Part shown: piece by piece, positions 44,247 to 56,599 of the stretch
Layout: each line of letters begins with the position of its first letter
Position numbering within the stretch: position 1 is the stretch's first letter
Position numbers and translations under genes: made by a program
Assembly: GCA_027943335.1 (NCBI GenBank)
Contig: BSBK01002925.1
Location: 310,001 to 374,000 of the forward strand
Source of the DNA: Chamaecyparis obtusa
Lineage: Eukaryota > Streptophyta > Pinopsida > Cupressales > Cupressaceae
Reading direction: 5' to 3'
Length of the DNA stretch: 64,000 nt
Notes under the pieces: generated by a model
What the model was told of the DNA's origin: nothing
Seen by the model: only the letters and a program-made list of their open reading frames with translations
Databases searched by the model: none

Positions 44247-45230
44247 GTGACTCGATCACAATCTCAGGCACATCTGAATGGACAAATCCCAAATTCATCA
44301 AATGTCCCTAAGATGCCCTTCAATCTTTCTTCCATTTCCAAACAGAAGGTTGTTTCTAAATCTTCCAATCCTAAAGATATGAGGCCAACATCTTATAGCA
44401 TTGTTCAACAACTCCAACACACTAATGCAAAAATCTCCATGTTTGAGTTACTTCGGATATCTCTAGCTCATAGAGCTATTCTAGACAAAGCCTTGCTCGG
44501 ATCCAATGTTCCTAATGACCTTGATTTAGATAGGTTCTAGACTATGGTTGGACATCTTACATCTCCCCAATATATCTCCTTTTCAGAGGAAGATGACAAC
44601 TCCTTGAGTCACCCACATAACCAGCCCTTGCACATAGAAGTCTTGATCCAGAACCATAGAGTTAAACATGTGTTGATAGATGGAGGCACTAGCCTAAACA
44701 TTGGTTCTTATAGCTTGGTTACACAATTGGGATTTTCAAAACTAGCTATTGATCCTAGAAAGAAAATAACTATAAAGGCCTATGATGAACAAGAAAAATC
44801 TTCTAAAGGCACCATTGTCTTACCTATCAGAGCAGGTCTAGTTATCAAAGATACTATATGTCAGGTTCTTGATCTACCTTTGGCTTACAACATTCTTCTA
44901 GGGAGACCATGGATGCATGAGATGAAGGCTATTCCTTCTACATTCCACCAATGCTTGAAATTTACTTATGAAGGAGTAGAGGTCACTATTCTAGCTGACA
45001 TATCCACCACTTGCAATACATTGAAAGAAAATGCAGACAAGCTTGTGCCTAATAATAGAGAATCTTCCATTGAGCCAACTAAAGAAGCATCCACATCTAA
45101 AATGGAAGATCTTGCAAAAGAGGTCAATATCAAAGAAAATGGTATGGAAGAATACACTATGGAGCCAGTCTTATCTTTGACATCTCTACCTATCTCACCT
45201 AATTCTTATGGAAAATCTTTAAAATAGTCC
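44247..45230 (+). pseudogene. B2 aspartic protease
   Basis: Frame 3. The active-site region reads HVLIDGGTSLNIG near 44675, with D-G-G in place of D-S/T-G, and the C-terminal motif LAYNILLGRPWMHEM near 44882. Short stop at 44538-44540 and TAG at 45225-45227. It aligns along its length with the B1 protease. Confidence 0.8.
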
Positions 45231-46457
45231 AAACTAGACTCTAAAGAACCTCTTGAGGCATATAAAAAGAATTTGATAGCAGAAAAAGTCTCCAAAAAGG
45301 AATTTGAAGAGGATGAAGTTGTGCTTGCATGGCTATACAAAGATGAACTTGAATCTCAGGTGGTTCAAACTAGTGACTCTACAATATCCAAAATCCCTTC
45401 TAAGGCATATGGTCTAGGAGATAAATTAATAGCTAAGATGGGATATTCAGGTAAAGGACCTTTAGGAGTCAGAGGACAAGGTCTTATAACACCTATTTCA
45501 CATACTAGTAGGGAAAACAAAGATATTGTTGGCCTAGGCTTTAAAAAGAAACCCTTCCACCTCAAAGGTAATTATTCTCATGTCATAGAGTATATCTCAC
45601 CAGAAGAACCTCTTCTTAAGAAGGAAGAAACTGAACCATTAGATAGTGATTTAGACAGCTCTGAACTTATCCCTTATGAGCTTTTACCTAAGGGAATCAA
45701 AGACTTCCTTGAAACTAAAAATGATCCAATCAAAAGAATTAATGTAGTAGAAACACAAGAACATACTATCAATCAAGAGATAGTTTCCACACAAGAACTA
45801 GCTAATCCTAAAGACAATCAAATAGACAAAGAGGAAGGTGGTAGTTATTCTGAGATAGATTCTCATGAGTATGAATTCAAATCAAAATTTGAGGGTAACC
45901 CTTCTTGGGGTATTCATCTTGACCTTACTCATGTTCTTAGATTTCCTAGAGGCATAGATGAAGAATCTAATGACTATGAATGGGGAGCCATTCCAGAAGA
46001 AGATGAGCTTATTATAGAGAAACATGTTGATGTTATTCACTAATATGCACCTAAACCCAATGTAAGTCTAGAGTGAAATGATGAACCTAACGAGTCTGAT
46101 CCACCTATGGCTGAATTGGACTCCCACAATGACATTGAGCCTATTCATGAGTTGAATGTCTTAAGTTGTAATATCACCTTTGAACTTGAGGATCAGGTTA
46201 GGACCAATGATGATAGATCCATATCCATAAATACTATCTCCCAATCTTTCCCCATTTTGATTATCCAACATCCTGAACTTCTTGATCAAACCTCCACAAA
46301 TATGAGCCATGGTATTTATACCTTCCCAAATGACTATGCCCTTGCTTGCTACCTAAATGTAGTTGAACCTATGAGGACTTCCATTAGTGAACTGAGCATT
46401 AGCATGATGGAGTCAGACATCAAGTATCTTAGTCAGAAAAATAAGAATAAAAATTAA
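45231..46457 (+). pseudogene. B2 protease-RT linker with G-patch domain
   Basis: Frame 3 continues. A clear G-patch is encoded at 45411-45552: GLGDKLIAKMGYSGKGPLG, then GQGL, ending VGLGFKKK. G-patch motifs bind RNA or activate DEAH helicases, and are known downstream of the protease in some retroviruses. An acidic region follows (45600-46030), with stops at 46041 (TAA) and 46074 (TGA), and the frame ends at 46457 in an A-rich run. The function inside a Tat-type polyprotein is not known to me. Confidence 0.7.
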
Positions 46458-46599
46458 AAAAAAAGGAGTTCTAAGGGTGAAAACCACTTTGTGGCAGTCT
46501 GAGAACCTACAAAAGTAAAAATAAAAGATGTATCTGAAGGTGAAAACCTCTATGAGGTGCCTAAGGATGAGATATTCGATGTCCTTCTGAGTCATTTAT

Positions 46600-48110
46600 A
46601 GGATAGATCTCCATTTCTAATTGAGCCCACTCAATCCATCAATTTTTTTAAACTTTTTGTACATAAGAACCATAGTTGATTCATGTAGCACAATCTTTAT
46701 TAGAAGAAGAGAAGAAAAAATTTACAAAATTCCTAACAAAGAAGAAGATCAACTTTGGATGGAAATATTTAGATATGCTAGGGTTGGATCCTAATCTTAT
46801 TAAGCATCATTTATCTATAGCTCCAAATGTCAAACCTATCAAGAAAAAATTGAGAAAGATGCATCCTCATGTTGCACTCTTGGTAAAAGCTGAATTCATC
46901 CAAGATATTGATTATGTAGAGTGGATCTCTAATATTGTACCTATTTCAAAACCAAATAAATCAATCAGAGTGTGCATAGATTTTAGAGATGTAAACAAAG
47001 CATGCCCTTTCCATTACCTAACATTGATATGATAGTGGACATGACTGTGGGCTTTGAGATTTATTCTTTAATGGATGGTTTTACTAGGTATAATCAAATA
47101 AAAATTGCTCTAGAGGATAAAGAGAAAAATTCTTTCACATGTGCATGGAGCACCTTCTCTTGGAATGTCATGCCATTTGGGATTAATAATGCTGGTGCTA
47201 CATATCATAGAGCTATGACTTCTATTTTTAATGACATGATGCATAGGACTATGGAGGATTATGTTGACAATACTCTAGAAAAATCTATGATTAGAGCTAA
47301 AAATCTAAATGACTTGAGAAAAATACTAGATAGAATGGAAAAATTTAGTCTCAAACTAAATCCTAAGAAGTGTGCTTTTGGTGTCACTTTTGGAAAGCTC
47401 TTAGGGTACATAGTTTCAAAGAAGGGCATTGAAGTTGATCCAGCTAAAGTAAAGGCTATCATGGAAATGCAACCTCCAAAGAATATTAGTCAAATGAGGA
47501 CATTGCAAGGTAGAGTTCAATCTATCAAAAGATTCATATCACAGCTAGCAGATATATCACAACCTTTTACAAAAACATTACATAAAGGTGTGACCTTTGC
47601 ATGGAATGAAGAATGTGAGAATAACTTAAATCATATCAAGAAGTATCTATCAAATCCTCCTATCTTGATGCCTCCCATTCCAGGGAAGCCTTTAATCTTA
47701 TATGTCTCTGCAATAGATACATCACTGGGGGCATTGCTAGCACAACATGATGAGAACAAAAAGGAAAGAGATATATACTATATCATTAGAACATTTGTTT
47801 CATATGAGAATAACTATTCATTGATTGAGAAATCTTGTCTAGCTATGATCTTTGCATCATAGAAACTAAGACATTATATGTTAGCCCATACCACACATTT
47901 GGTAGCTAAAATTGATCCACTCAATTACCTACTAAGAAAAGCTTCCCTCATAGGTAGATTAACTAAATGGGTCATGCTCTTAAGTGAATTTGACATTGAG
48001 TATGTTGAGAGAAAAGCTATAAAAGGATAGGTTATTTCTGATCAATTAGCGGATGCACCTATGATTGATGATACACCAATGCAAATGGAATTTCTAGATT
48101 CCTCTATCAT
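46600..48110 (+). pseudogene. B2 reverse transcriptase and RT-linked RNase H
   Basis: Frame 2 from 46676 then frame 1 from 47002, so one frameshift near 47010. Compared with B1, about nine residues are missing near 46890 (VALLVKAEFIQDIDY). The catalytic motif is YVDN at 47260-47271 instead of YVDD, so the second catalytic Asp is lost. RNase H continues with SLGALLAQHD and NYSLIEKSCLAM. TAG codons at 47860 and 48028. It cannot be active. Confidence 0.88.
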
Positions 48111-48119
48111 GACTCTTTC

Positions 48120-48510
48120 TTCTAGAGAATGACAGTTATTCTTTGATGGCTCCTATACATAGAATGGATCGGGAGTAGGCATATTTTTCATAACTCCTCA
48201 AGGATACTCAATCCCAAAAGCATTCAGATTAAAGTTCCCTTGCACAAAAAATATTGCAGAATACAAAGCCCTTTTGAATGGTATGAAAATAGAAATTGAA
48301 TGGAGAGTGACAGAGCTACACATTCATGGAGACTCTCAACTTGTTATCCATCAAGTCAATGATGTATACCAAACTAAAGATGATAAGATCATTCCTTACA
48401 AGAGAATGGTAGATGATCTAAAGAAGTATTTCCTATCTATCACATTTGAGAAAATTCCTGTAATAGAGAACAAGGCTGTCAATGCCATGGAAGGACTATC
48501 TTATCCTGCA
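48120..48510 (+). pseudogene. B2 second (archaeal-type) RNase H
   Basis: Motifs LFFDGSY, NIAEYKALL and HGDSQLV keep three acidic residues; the fourth is Asn (KAVNAME). One stop occurs before the domain (near 48130) and one just inside it (near 48160). Confirms Tat lineage. Confidence 0.8.
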
Positions 48511-48519
48511 TATGACTCC

Positions 48520-49820
48520 CCCAAAACCCACATGATCTGCACTGTTGTTGGTCATGATTCATCCAGATACAAAAACCTCTTTTCCTATCTCCAAGACCAA
48601 ATCATTCTTGATACCTTCAATCACCATGAAAAGAGATACCTTATCCATAATGCCTCTCGATATGTCATCATTGGTCACGATCTGTGCAAATCAGGTCTAG
48701 ATGGTATGCTACTTAGATGTTTAGAATGAGAAGAGTCTCAACATGTGTTAGAGGAAGTCCATGATGGTATTTGTGGGTCACACTCAAATGGTTTAACACT
48801 AGCTTGAAAAATTATTAGGGTTGGGTACTATTGGCCTGAAATGGAGAAAGAGTCTATCAAATTTGCTAAGAACTGTCAAAAGTGCCAAGTGTATGGCAAT
48901 TTAATTCATGCTCTAGGGAGAGATCTAATTCCCTTTCCTACATAATGGCCTTTTCACCAATGGGAATTTGTTCTTATAGGAGCTATACATCTTCATTCTT
49001 CTAATGGACATACCCATATAATCATAGCTATAGATTATTTTACAAAATGGGTAGAAGTAGTCCCTTTGACACAAGCAACTGGAAAGCAAATATCTATGTT
49101 CATATTGAACTATATCATATGTAGATATGGGATACCTCATTCCATAATCATAGATAATTGTGGACAATTCAAGAACAAAGATCTAGATGATTTATGTGCT
49201 AAATTCAAGATTACACAACATTGGTCATCTATCTACTATCCTCAAGGGAATGGACAAGCAGAGGCTTCTAACAAGAATCTATTGAAAATCTTGCACCATA
49301 CAGTTAACAAAACAAGAAGAGACTGGCATCTCATGATCAATCCAACTCTCTAGGCCTACAGAAAAAGTATCAGAATGCCCACTAGGGCACACCATTCACT
49401 TTAGTTTATGGGTTTGAAGTTGTACTACCTATTGAGGTTGAAATCCCATCACTAAGAATCAAAATGCATGGTCTAGTAACTAATGATGACTACAAAGTGT
49501 CTAGGTTGCAAGAACTTGAACTACTAGATGAGCGCAAAGAAGCAGCATATGATCATCTCAAATTATATCAGAAGAGAATTTCTAGAGGCTACAACAAGAA
49601 AGTCAAACACAAATAATTTCAGGTTGGTGATCTAGTCTTGAGAGATAATCCTTAAAATCAATCACATCGAGAACACAAGGGGAAGTTTGAACCCAATTGG
49701 CTGGGTTCCTTTGTAATCATTACTACTTTTGGCTCTAGTGCCTATCAACTCTCAATGACTAAAGGAGAACAACTCTAAGAACCAATCAACATTCTACATC
49801 TTAAGAAATTCTATGCCTAA
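48520..49820 (+). pseudogene. B2 integrase
   Basis: Frame 1, then frame 3 after a frameshift near 49370. The zinc domain shows HDGICGSH and NCQKCQ. Core: the first catalytic Asp is changed (WEFVLIG where B1 has WGLDLVG), then IDNCGQF and GQAEASNK keep D and E. Stops at 48727, 48805, 48943 and 49351, among others. The end LHLKKFYA then TAA at 49818 matches B1. Confidence 0.87.
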
Positions 49821-52210
49821 GGCATTCAGTGTATGGTAAAATGTCCTGAAAAAATCTTAAAAATTGGAAAAAGTCCTGAAAAAATGAACATCTTGGTGAA
49901 AAACCAAGTAATAGGCGCCTTGATGATTCACAAAAAAAAATCAAAAAAATATCAAAAGTGCAAAAAAATAAAAAAATATCACAAGTACAAAAAAATTGGA
50001 AAAATAAAAAATACAAAAAAATGAGAAAAAGAAAAAAGTGCCTTGGTGAAAACTTGGAAATAGGCACCTTGGTAGAAAAATAGAATCTCTGCGAAGATGG
50101 TGAAAGCCCAAAAAATAGGCACCACTTGTTTCAAAACACTCCATCTATCAGCACAATCTTGGTCTTTCCTAGCTTTCAGTCTTGCTTTAGTTTGTACATA
50201 TCTCCCAGTTTGTTTTTGCATTCCTATTTTCAATGAGTCGGTCTATACACCAATCGGCTCAAGTCTCTATATCCTATCAATGTTCAAACTTGGGGGCAAT
50301 CAATGTCATCTCCTATGGCCTCCAATGTATCTTAGATGTGTCATATCTAGTCAGAGTCCTTTGAAGCTTCATTTGAGTCAGTCGGTCGGTCTTGTCTCCA
50401 AAAAGGATTTTGCATCTACAACAACGCAATCAAACATCAAACACAAACTGAAAACAATCTATGCCTTTTACATGCTTTTATCTCCTTCTATGCTTACTAA
50501 TTCACATTGAGATTTTTTCATATTATGTCCTTTCAAGCTCTTTAATGATGTCCTTTACAAGATTTAGAGAGTGATGACTGGGCGCATAATCTTTTCTTTG
50601 TCTTCTGCTTGTATGTGAAAATCTAACAACTTTGGAAATTCTAGATTGAAATGGTGTCTGACTATAAGAGTCTCTATCTCAAATTAGATGGCCATGCGTA
50701 CCTTGACCATTGATACCCAACAAATTCAAGGAAGTTTGATCTAACTATTATCTTTTTGAGTGAGTTATTTCTCCTATTGTGAAACATGATCTTACCTAAG
50801 GATGTGAACGATAAAGGGTCACTACGGGTAATTCACATTGGATTTAGACTGATCTCTTGACTACTTGATGTGTTTGTAATGCAAGGTGTATTCAGGTCAT
50901 CACAATGTTTATGTTTTGATGCTTATACAAATTGCTATATCAAAATGGACATGATATTCAGGTCATCTTGGCATTTATGCTTTGATGCTTATATCTAATC
51001 TGACATTCCAAAAACAAAATCAATATTCATATATCCATGATTTTCTAATTAGTGGGTGTTGTATTAATTCTTGTGCATACAAATAAATATTCATATGTTT
51101 ATGGTTTCATAACTAGTGGGAATTGTATTGATTTATCTAGTTACCTAAAAATTCAATGATGAGAATGACAGACACATGATCAATGACTAGGTCCTAGGTT
51201 GCATTTTTACTTTGCTTGTTTCTTTGCATTTTGCATGTTTGCATGATCTCACAATGACTGGCTAAACTTCAATGCTTAAATGATTCTTCAAATCACATCT
51301 TCAAATCTAACAAGAGCTAAATCTCACATGAAGGTTCCTCCAAGGAAATAGCAAGTAGAATCTTTTTCGGGATCAAAATCAAAATCTAAGCTCATTCATA
51401 TTATTAACTACTTGCATAATAGACCTTCAACCATCAAAGAAATCTAGCATTCAAATTAACTAATTATCTTACATCAAACTATCAAAATTTCAACTTGGTC
51501 AACTATAGTCAACTCATGGTCAAACCTAGTCAAACTTGGTCTTTTGGACCCTCCAACAATGCAGAATGCATTCTCAAACATGTTTAACCACTTCTCAAAT
51601 GAATTAACATGCTTCTAAACTATCAAACGCTAACTTTTCTTGTCAGATTTCAATTTTTATCTTGAAGGGGGCATGGTATTGCACATCATTCAAAGTCTGT
51701 AATCTAAATTTGAAATCATATCTTTCCTCAGTAATCAAGACAACAACCACGTCTAGTTAATGATTCATCAAAAAAACCTCATAGATCGGGGCAAATCAAT
51801 CATCACTTGGGGCATATCATATTCATCGAGATCCATATCAATCTGGTATTCTCTTAATCTTGTAAATTGTATCAGTTTTTGCAACTATTGGTTCAATTGT
51901 GTTATTTCCTTGGTTCTTCAGAAACTGAAGGGTTCAGTTGTGATACCAATGTGATTCTTATCGATAATCAGGTCTAGAATCGGTCACTCACTTCTTCACA
52001 ATTATATGGTTTGGAATCAGGTGTTTTGACACTTTTTCACAATCATCAGTCAATTTTCTGTTATAGTTAACACTATCTTTGGTCATTCAGGACCTATTAT
52101 CTTCATATCAATTTCAATCAGTTTCTGTTTCATATCAATTTCAATTTCAAACATCAGTTTAAACATCATACACAGACTATCTTTGAACCACTGCGCTTCG
52201 CACAACAATT
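49821..52210 (+). other. B2 3' untranslated region
   Basis: About 2.4 kb without a gene. The first 250 bp is A-rich with repeated hairpin motifs: CTTGG-TGAAAAA-CCAAG at 49892-49908, GTGCCT...AGGCAC at 50038-50067, and another GGTGAAAGCCC...AGGCACC near 50098. The remainder has short phrases repeated (for example TCAGGTCATC and CATTTATG near 50890-50980, and CATATNNATGNTTTNNNAACTAGTGGG near 51035-51120), but no domain. Confidence 0.65.
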
Positions 52211-52225
52211 CAAAGAGGGGCAAAA
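52211..52225 (+). other. B2 polypurine tract
   Basis: CAAAGAGGGGCAAAA directly before the 3' LTR; identical to that of B1. A short GCG-CTT-CGC stem precedes it at 52193-52201. Confidence 0.9.
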
Positions 52226-53442
52226 TCTAATACCCCAAAAATGGGCTATAGGTTCATTAACCTCCTATATCAACACATCGAACAAAATCAACATCAAAGT
52301 CCTAACCTAAGGCACATCTGAAAATCATTAAATCCTAATTGATTATCCTAAATTTTGCATCGAGGAATATTCCTAGTAATATTCCTAATCATCATAATTA
52401 TCTTTAATTGAATAGTTATTTGATGATAAATCCTATTTATCCTAAAGTTTAATTAATTGAATATTCTCAATATTTAATTAATTAGATTCAATACTACCAC
52501 CTAATCAATTTAATTGAATTGAATTATATTTATTCCTAATTATTATTATTTAAATTTGACAATAAATCAAAATTCCTATCATTAATTGATTAAATTATTA
52601 TTTAATTAATTAAAGAAAGTTGTCATATTTAATGATATTATTTTGGAATAAAAGTTTGATTTAATAATTGATTAACATATAAATCAATTGTTTTATTTTT
52701 AAAATCAGTTAAGTTGGAAATAAATCACTTTATTTATTTATTTAATTCATAATTATTATGCATGTTCAAAAAGCAGTTAAACTTGAAATCAAAAAATCCA
52801 TTCAAGTTGTTTTAAAAATAAACTCAACTCTGATTTGAGTTAAAAAGTTGTTTTTGCATGCTTTTGCATGATTTTGTGAATTAATTATCTTTTATTCTTT
52901 GATAAACTCAAAAATCAACCCGAGTTTATCTGAGTGATTTATGGCTTTTTCCATGCATCTCCAAAGCCCTGGATTTCTATAAAATCAAGGCTCATCTCTT
53001 CAATCTCATATCTCATAATTTTGCAAACTTATGTTGGCAAATTGGTATCTGAAGAATTGAAGCCTCTTTGTGAATCAACAACTTTGTGAGATCATTCATA
53101 TTTTAGCATATCATTGTTAGATTAATTGTATTGCATATCAGTTTTTCATATAGATTAGATTCATATCAAAAAAATTTATCATTATTGCATCTAAAATCCA
53201 AAAATAATAGATTAATTTGCATCCAATTCCTATCTAGATTTTGCATTCAAATCCTTCGTTTAGGTGTCGTCAAGGTCACCGATCTCGGTCCAATCTGAGA
53301 ATACATGCTCACATCTATTAGAAGGTAGTAAATCACCTGGTTAGTTTAGTTTTCAATTACTTGCACGATTTTGATTTTAGCTAACCTCTAATGTTTTACT
53401 AAAGTGTTTTGTCTACAGACGGGTACAAAATTCACACACACA
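52226..53442 (+). repeat. B2 3' LTR
   Basis: 1217 bp. Begins TCTAATACCCC (TG mutated to TC) and ends CACACACA, followed by agctt at 53443-53447. TATA box at 52978-52985. Uninterrupted version of the LTR that N split. Confidence 0.92.
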
Positions 53443-53447
53443 AGCTT

Positions 53448-56211
53448 ATCCTGATCCATGCAAACTGTAATGAATTTCCTTCCTTGATGAGAAAATTATT
53501 TTAATGATTCTTGTCCTGTCTTGAGTGAACTCAGATCTAGAGAAAAGTTTCTCATCAACTCATTCAATCTCTTCTCCAGATACTTCTTTTTTGCAATCTT
53601 GGATGTAGATTCTTCAAGGCTTGAAAAATTGTTTTTGAACTATGAGATAACTTTACTCACATCATCAACTGAGTATACCTTATCCACTTTCATGTCCATA
53701 GGTAACAAACTGTTCAGTATGTTCATTCATTCCACATGGAGAGGATTTCTCATGGCTTGCTTCTCCTTTGCCTTCTCCATAGCTAAGACATTGAACTTAA
53801 TTAGGTCTTCCTCTTTCCAAGAGTCCAAACTGGATGTGTCGAGTGTCCAACTTGACAACAATGTTGAGGGAGTGATGGGAGTGCTATCCATCACTTCTAG
53901 CTTTACCTTGGGTAGATCCATAGAGGTTTCATTTTTCTCTTGTTCTTTTTATACTTGTTCTTCTTTCTTTTCTGATATGTTTTCAATCAATACTTCTTCT
54001 TGATGAGTGGGAGGTGTGTTGTTGCATAACATCTTAGCTTCTTGTGTGCGCACAAAAGCTTCCTCAAACTTATCTAATTTTGTATCAGTAGCCACCATGG
54101 CTATCTCCACATTATCAATGATAATGGTGATGTCCTTAAGTGACTCTAACATGGGCATAGATTTATCTACCTTTGTTTGAGCTTCCACTGAAAGCACTGA
54201 ACCATGAGGACCTATAGACCATTCCATGATAGTCTCTACTAGTTTGTCTTGCTTACTAGGTGTTAGAGAGATGGGCGCAAGCTTAGGTTTCATGTGTTTC
54301 TCTAAGAGTACCTTCTCAAAAGCCTTCTTTGTTTCTTCAATAATCAGCTCATAGTCTTTGTTCATGAGGTGAAGTGTCCTCATCTTTGTTCTTAAGTGTG
54401 GCTTTACCAGATTTAGCAACAATGACCTTTCTCCAATAGAGCATACTAGAAGAGTGGAATCAATAATTTTTTCCCTTATTCTGAGATCTTCTTTAGTGGC
54501 TTGTCTTTTTAAGGTATCCATTATTTCCCATACCTTATCTGGAATTTCTATTTTCAATTCAAGAACTATCTTCTTAAACTTTATCATGTGTTTGCTAATC
54601 ATACCATGAATTTCTAATTTGTCAATTTCACTATATGTTTCATAAAACTTTCCCACCTGATCAATTCTGCCCTCATCAACAATTCTAACACTCAAAGTTT
54701 TGAGACTGGGTCTAAATCCTTCCTTAGTAGGTGTTTGACTAGTTTTCTTGCTCCTTAATGCTTGTGAGGATGGATGACTAGTGATGACTTCTTTCTTTCT
54801 CTTGATTATTGGTTCATACTTCAGAGGAGCAATAGGGTCATTAATTTCTATGGGTGCAAAAGGAGTTGCATCACTCATATCCTTCTAACTGTCATCTTTT
54901 TCAATTCTTATTTTCTTTATCTTAGAATCTTCTTGTTCTTTTTCTACTGTTGCACTCTTCAATTCCAAAGAAATCTTCTCTTCCCTTTCCTTGTCAAGGT
55001 TTGCTTGAGACACACCATGTATTCTCAATATTTTTGATGTGATTTTAGAAGCTTTCCTTTTAGTTGCTACGTTGTTCAGTTTAGCATCAACTTCCCTTGT
55101 CTTTTCCTCATAAGTTCCCCATCTAGGTTCATTGGGGTCTTTGGGGGCTGATAGAAGTACCTATGCATAAGCTTCTAGGACTTGTTACTCTACTTCATAA
55201 CCAAGTGGATGAATCTACTTAGTTCTAGGCTCAACAACTTCCATACAGGTAGTATTAGTTTCCACCATAAAACAAATTGAGTCCTTATAATTTTCCACAA
55301 TACTTTCTAGAATCTTGTACCCCATTTGCATCTTAGCTTTAAAGGTCTTCAATTCCAAAGTTATATAATCCCTTAGTGTACTTTCAATGGATGCTTTGTT
55401 GGATATTTGAGGCATGGTAGGAATGGACTTGTCCAAGTACAAATCTAATATCTTCCCAATAGTATGAAGGTACATATAGATGATTAGGGACCCAAACCTA
55501 AATATATTTGTCTTTTCATGTTTTATAGCCTTGATGTTATCTATCAACTATGCACACAAGATCTCACAATTTGAATTCCCCATCTTCCTTAACTAGCCTG
55601 ATGGCTGCTAGAATAGTGCCCATGGACACACTATTCACCCTGCTAGTGTGATGAAATCTGTACCCCAATATTATTAACATCAATTTGATGTCAGCTTGCT
55701 CAATAGGCTTGATGGTCATACTACACCTAATGCTCCTTGACTTATATGTTTGTTCAACCATCTTTCTAACATCCTTTCCCATAGGAAGGATAGCACCTAT
55801 ACTAGAAAGGACTTTCATTTCATGAATTAATTCATTTGTGATTCTAACTAGTACATCACCAATCCAAAACAAATCATCATGAATTATGCTCAACAAGATT
55901 TTTATCTATTCTATCTCATATAATTCATATTCCATAGCATACTCAATGATTAGGTGATCATTCCATTTAGGATATTCATCCAAGAATTTATTGTCTAGTT
56001 TCATCATGGTATCCATGTGCGCTCTAAGCCTATCCAATCCAACTAGTTCCTTCTTACAATAGATGTAAGCCCTAATGTCTTCCACATGCATGATGCTCAT
56101 AGGCGCATGGGAGAAAGATCCCTCTAAATCATCTAGGGTTGATTTGAAAGGGTGCCTCTTGAAAACATATCTTTTCTTCTCAATGAGTTCATAAATAATG
56201 AGAGTGACCAT
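53448..56211 (-). pseudogene. Element E ORF2, main part
   Basis: Start ATG 56211 (MVTLIIYE). Reads in one phase to about 55556, where a 2-bp loss relative to D shifts the frame, then continues in a new phase to 53448, where B2 is inserted. The N-terminal block (IIHDDLFWIGDVLVRIT..., with Trp intact) matches D. The longest open part (54878-53949, 309 codons) covers the middle region including VGKFYETYSEIDK and LVKPHLRTKMRTL. In-frame TAG at 55548-55550 and at 55161-55163 match those in D. Function unknown, as for N and D. Confidence 0.72.
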
Positions 56212-56281
56212 GACTTACTTGATAAATGCTTTCCAACTAATCTCTAAGATAATTTGATGACTTCTAAATCAGCACAACAAG

Positions 56282-56290
56282 CTAGGGTTT
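56282..56290 (-). promoter_or_regulatory. AAACCCTAG box upstream of E ORF2
   Basis: Minus-strand AAAACCCTAG lies 71 nt before the ORF2 ATG (56211), as in D (72 nt) and N (48 nt). Confidence 0.55.
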
Positions 56291-56599
56291 TTTCAATTGA
56301 TCAAATGCATTGATAACTACAACAAATCTCTAATAGATCAATCTCCAAGACTTCACAACAACTTCCAAGGCTCTTTCTACTCTCTATCACTCTAAATTTG
56401 AATGCAATGAGAAAACAAATAACTTTTGTGTATTATAAAGTGAAATATCCACCATTAATGCACATTGCGTAAACCAAGCCATCACTTCAAAATTTGAAAC
56501 TTGAGCTCTACTAACATTCAGTATGTGTGCTCTTGCATGAAGGTTCCTATACACTCCAAAAGCTTAAGTCCAAAGGTGCTTACTCTAAGGATGAGTATA

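Larger units (their letters stand above)
31741..53442 (+). mobile_element. Element B2: older Tat-type Ty3/gypsy element, split by N
   Basis: Plus-strand element with LTRs of about 1216 and 1217 bp, tRNA-Lys-type primer site, long leader, gag, protease, G-patch, RT, two RNase H domains, integrase, long 3' region and purine tract. Its own length without N is about 14.5 kb, close to B1. Domain order and protein sequence match B1 closely, so they are related families, but the LTRs are unlike. My hand count of LTR differences is about 5 percent. It carries frameshifts and lost catalytic residues. Confidence 0.92.

Noticed and set aside
49801..50233. Phe-rich minus-strand frames
   Set aside because: They are antisense readings of the A-rich 3' region of B2.
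53949..54878. Host gene candidate (309-codon minus-strand frame)
   Set aside because: It aligns with D and N ORF2 and lies between the LTRs of element E.
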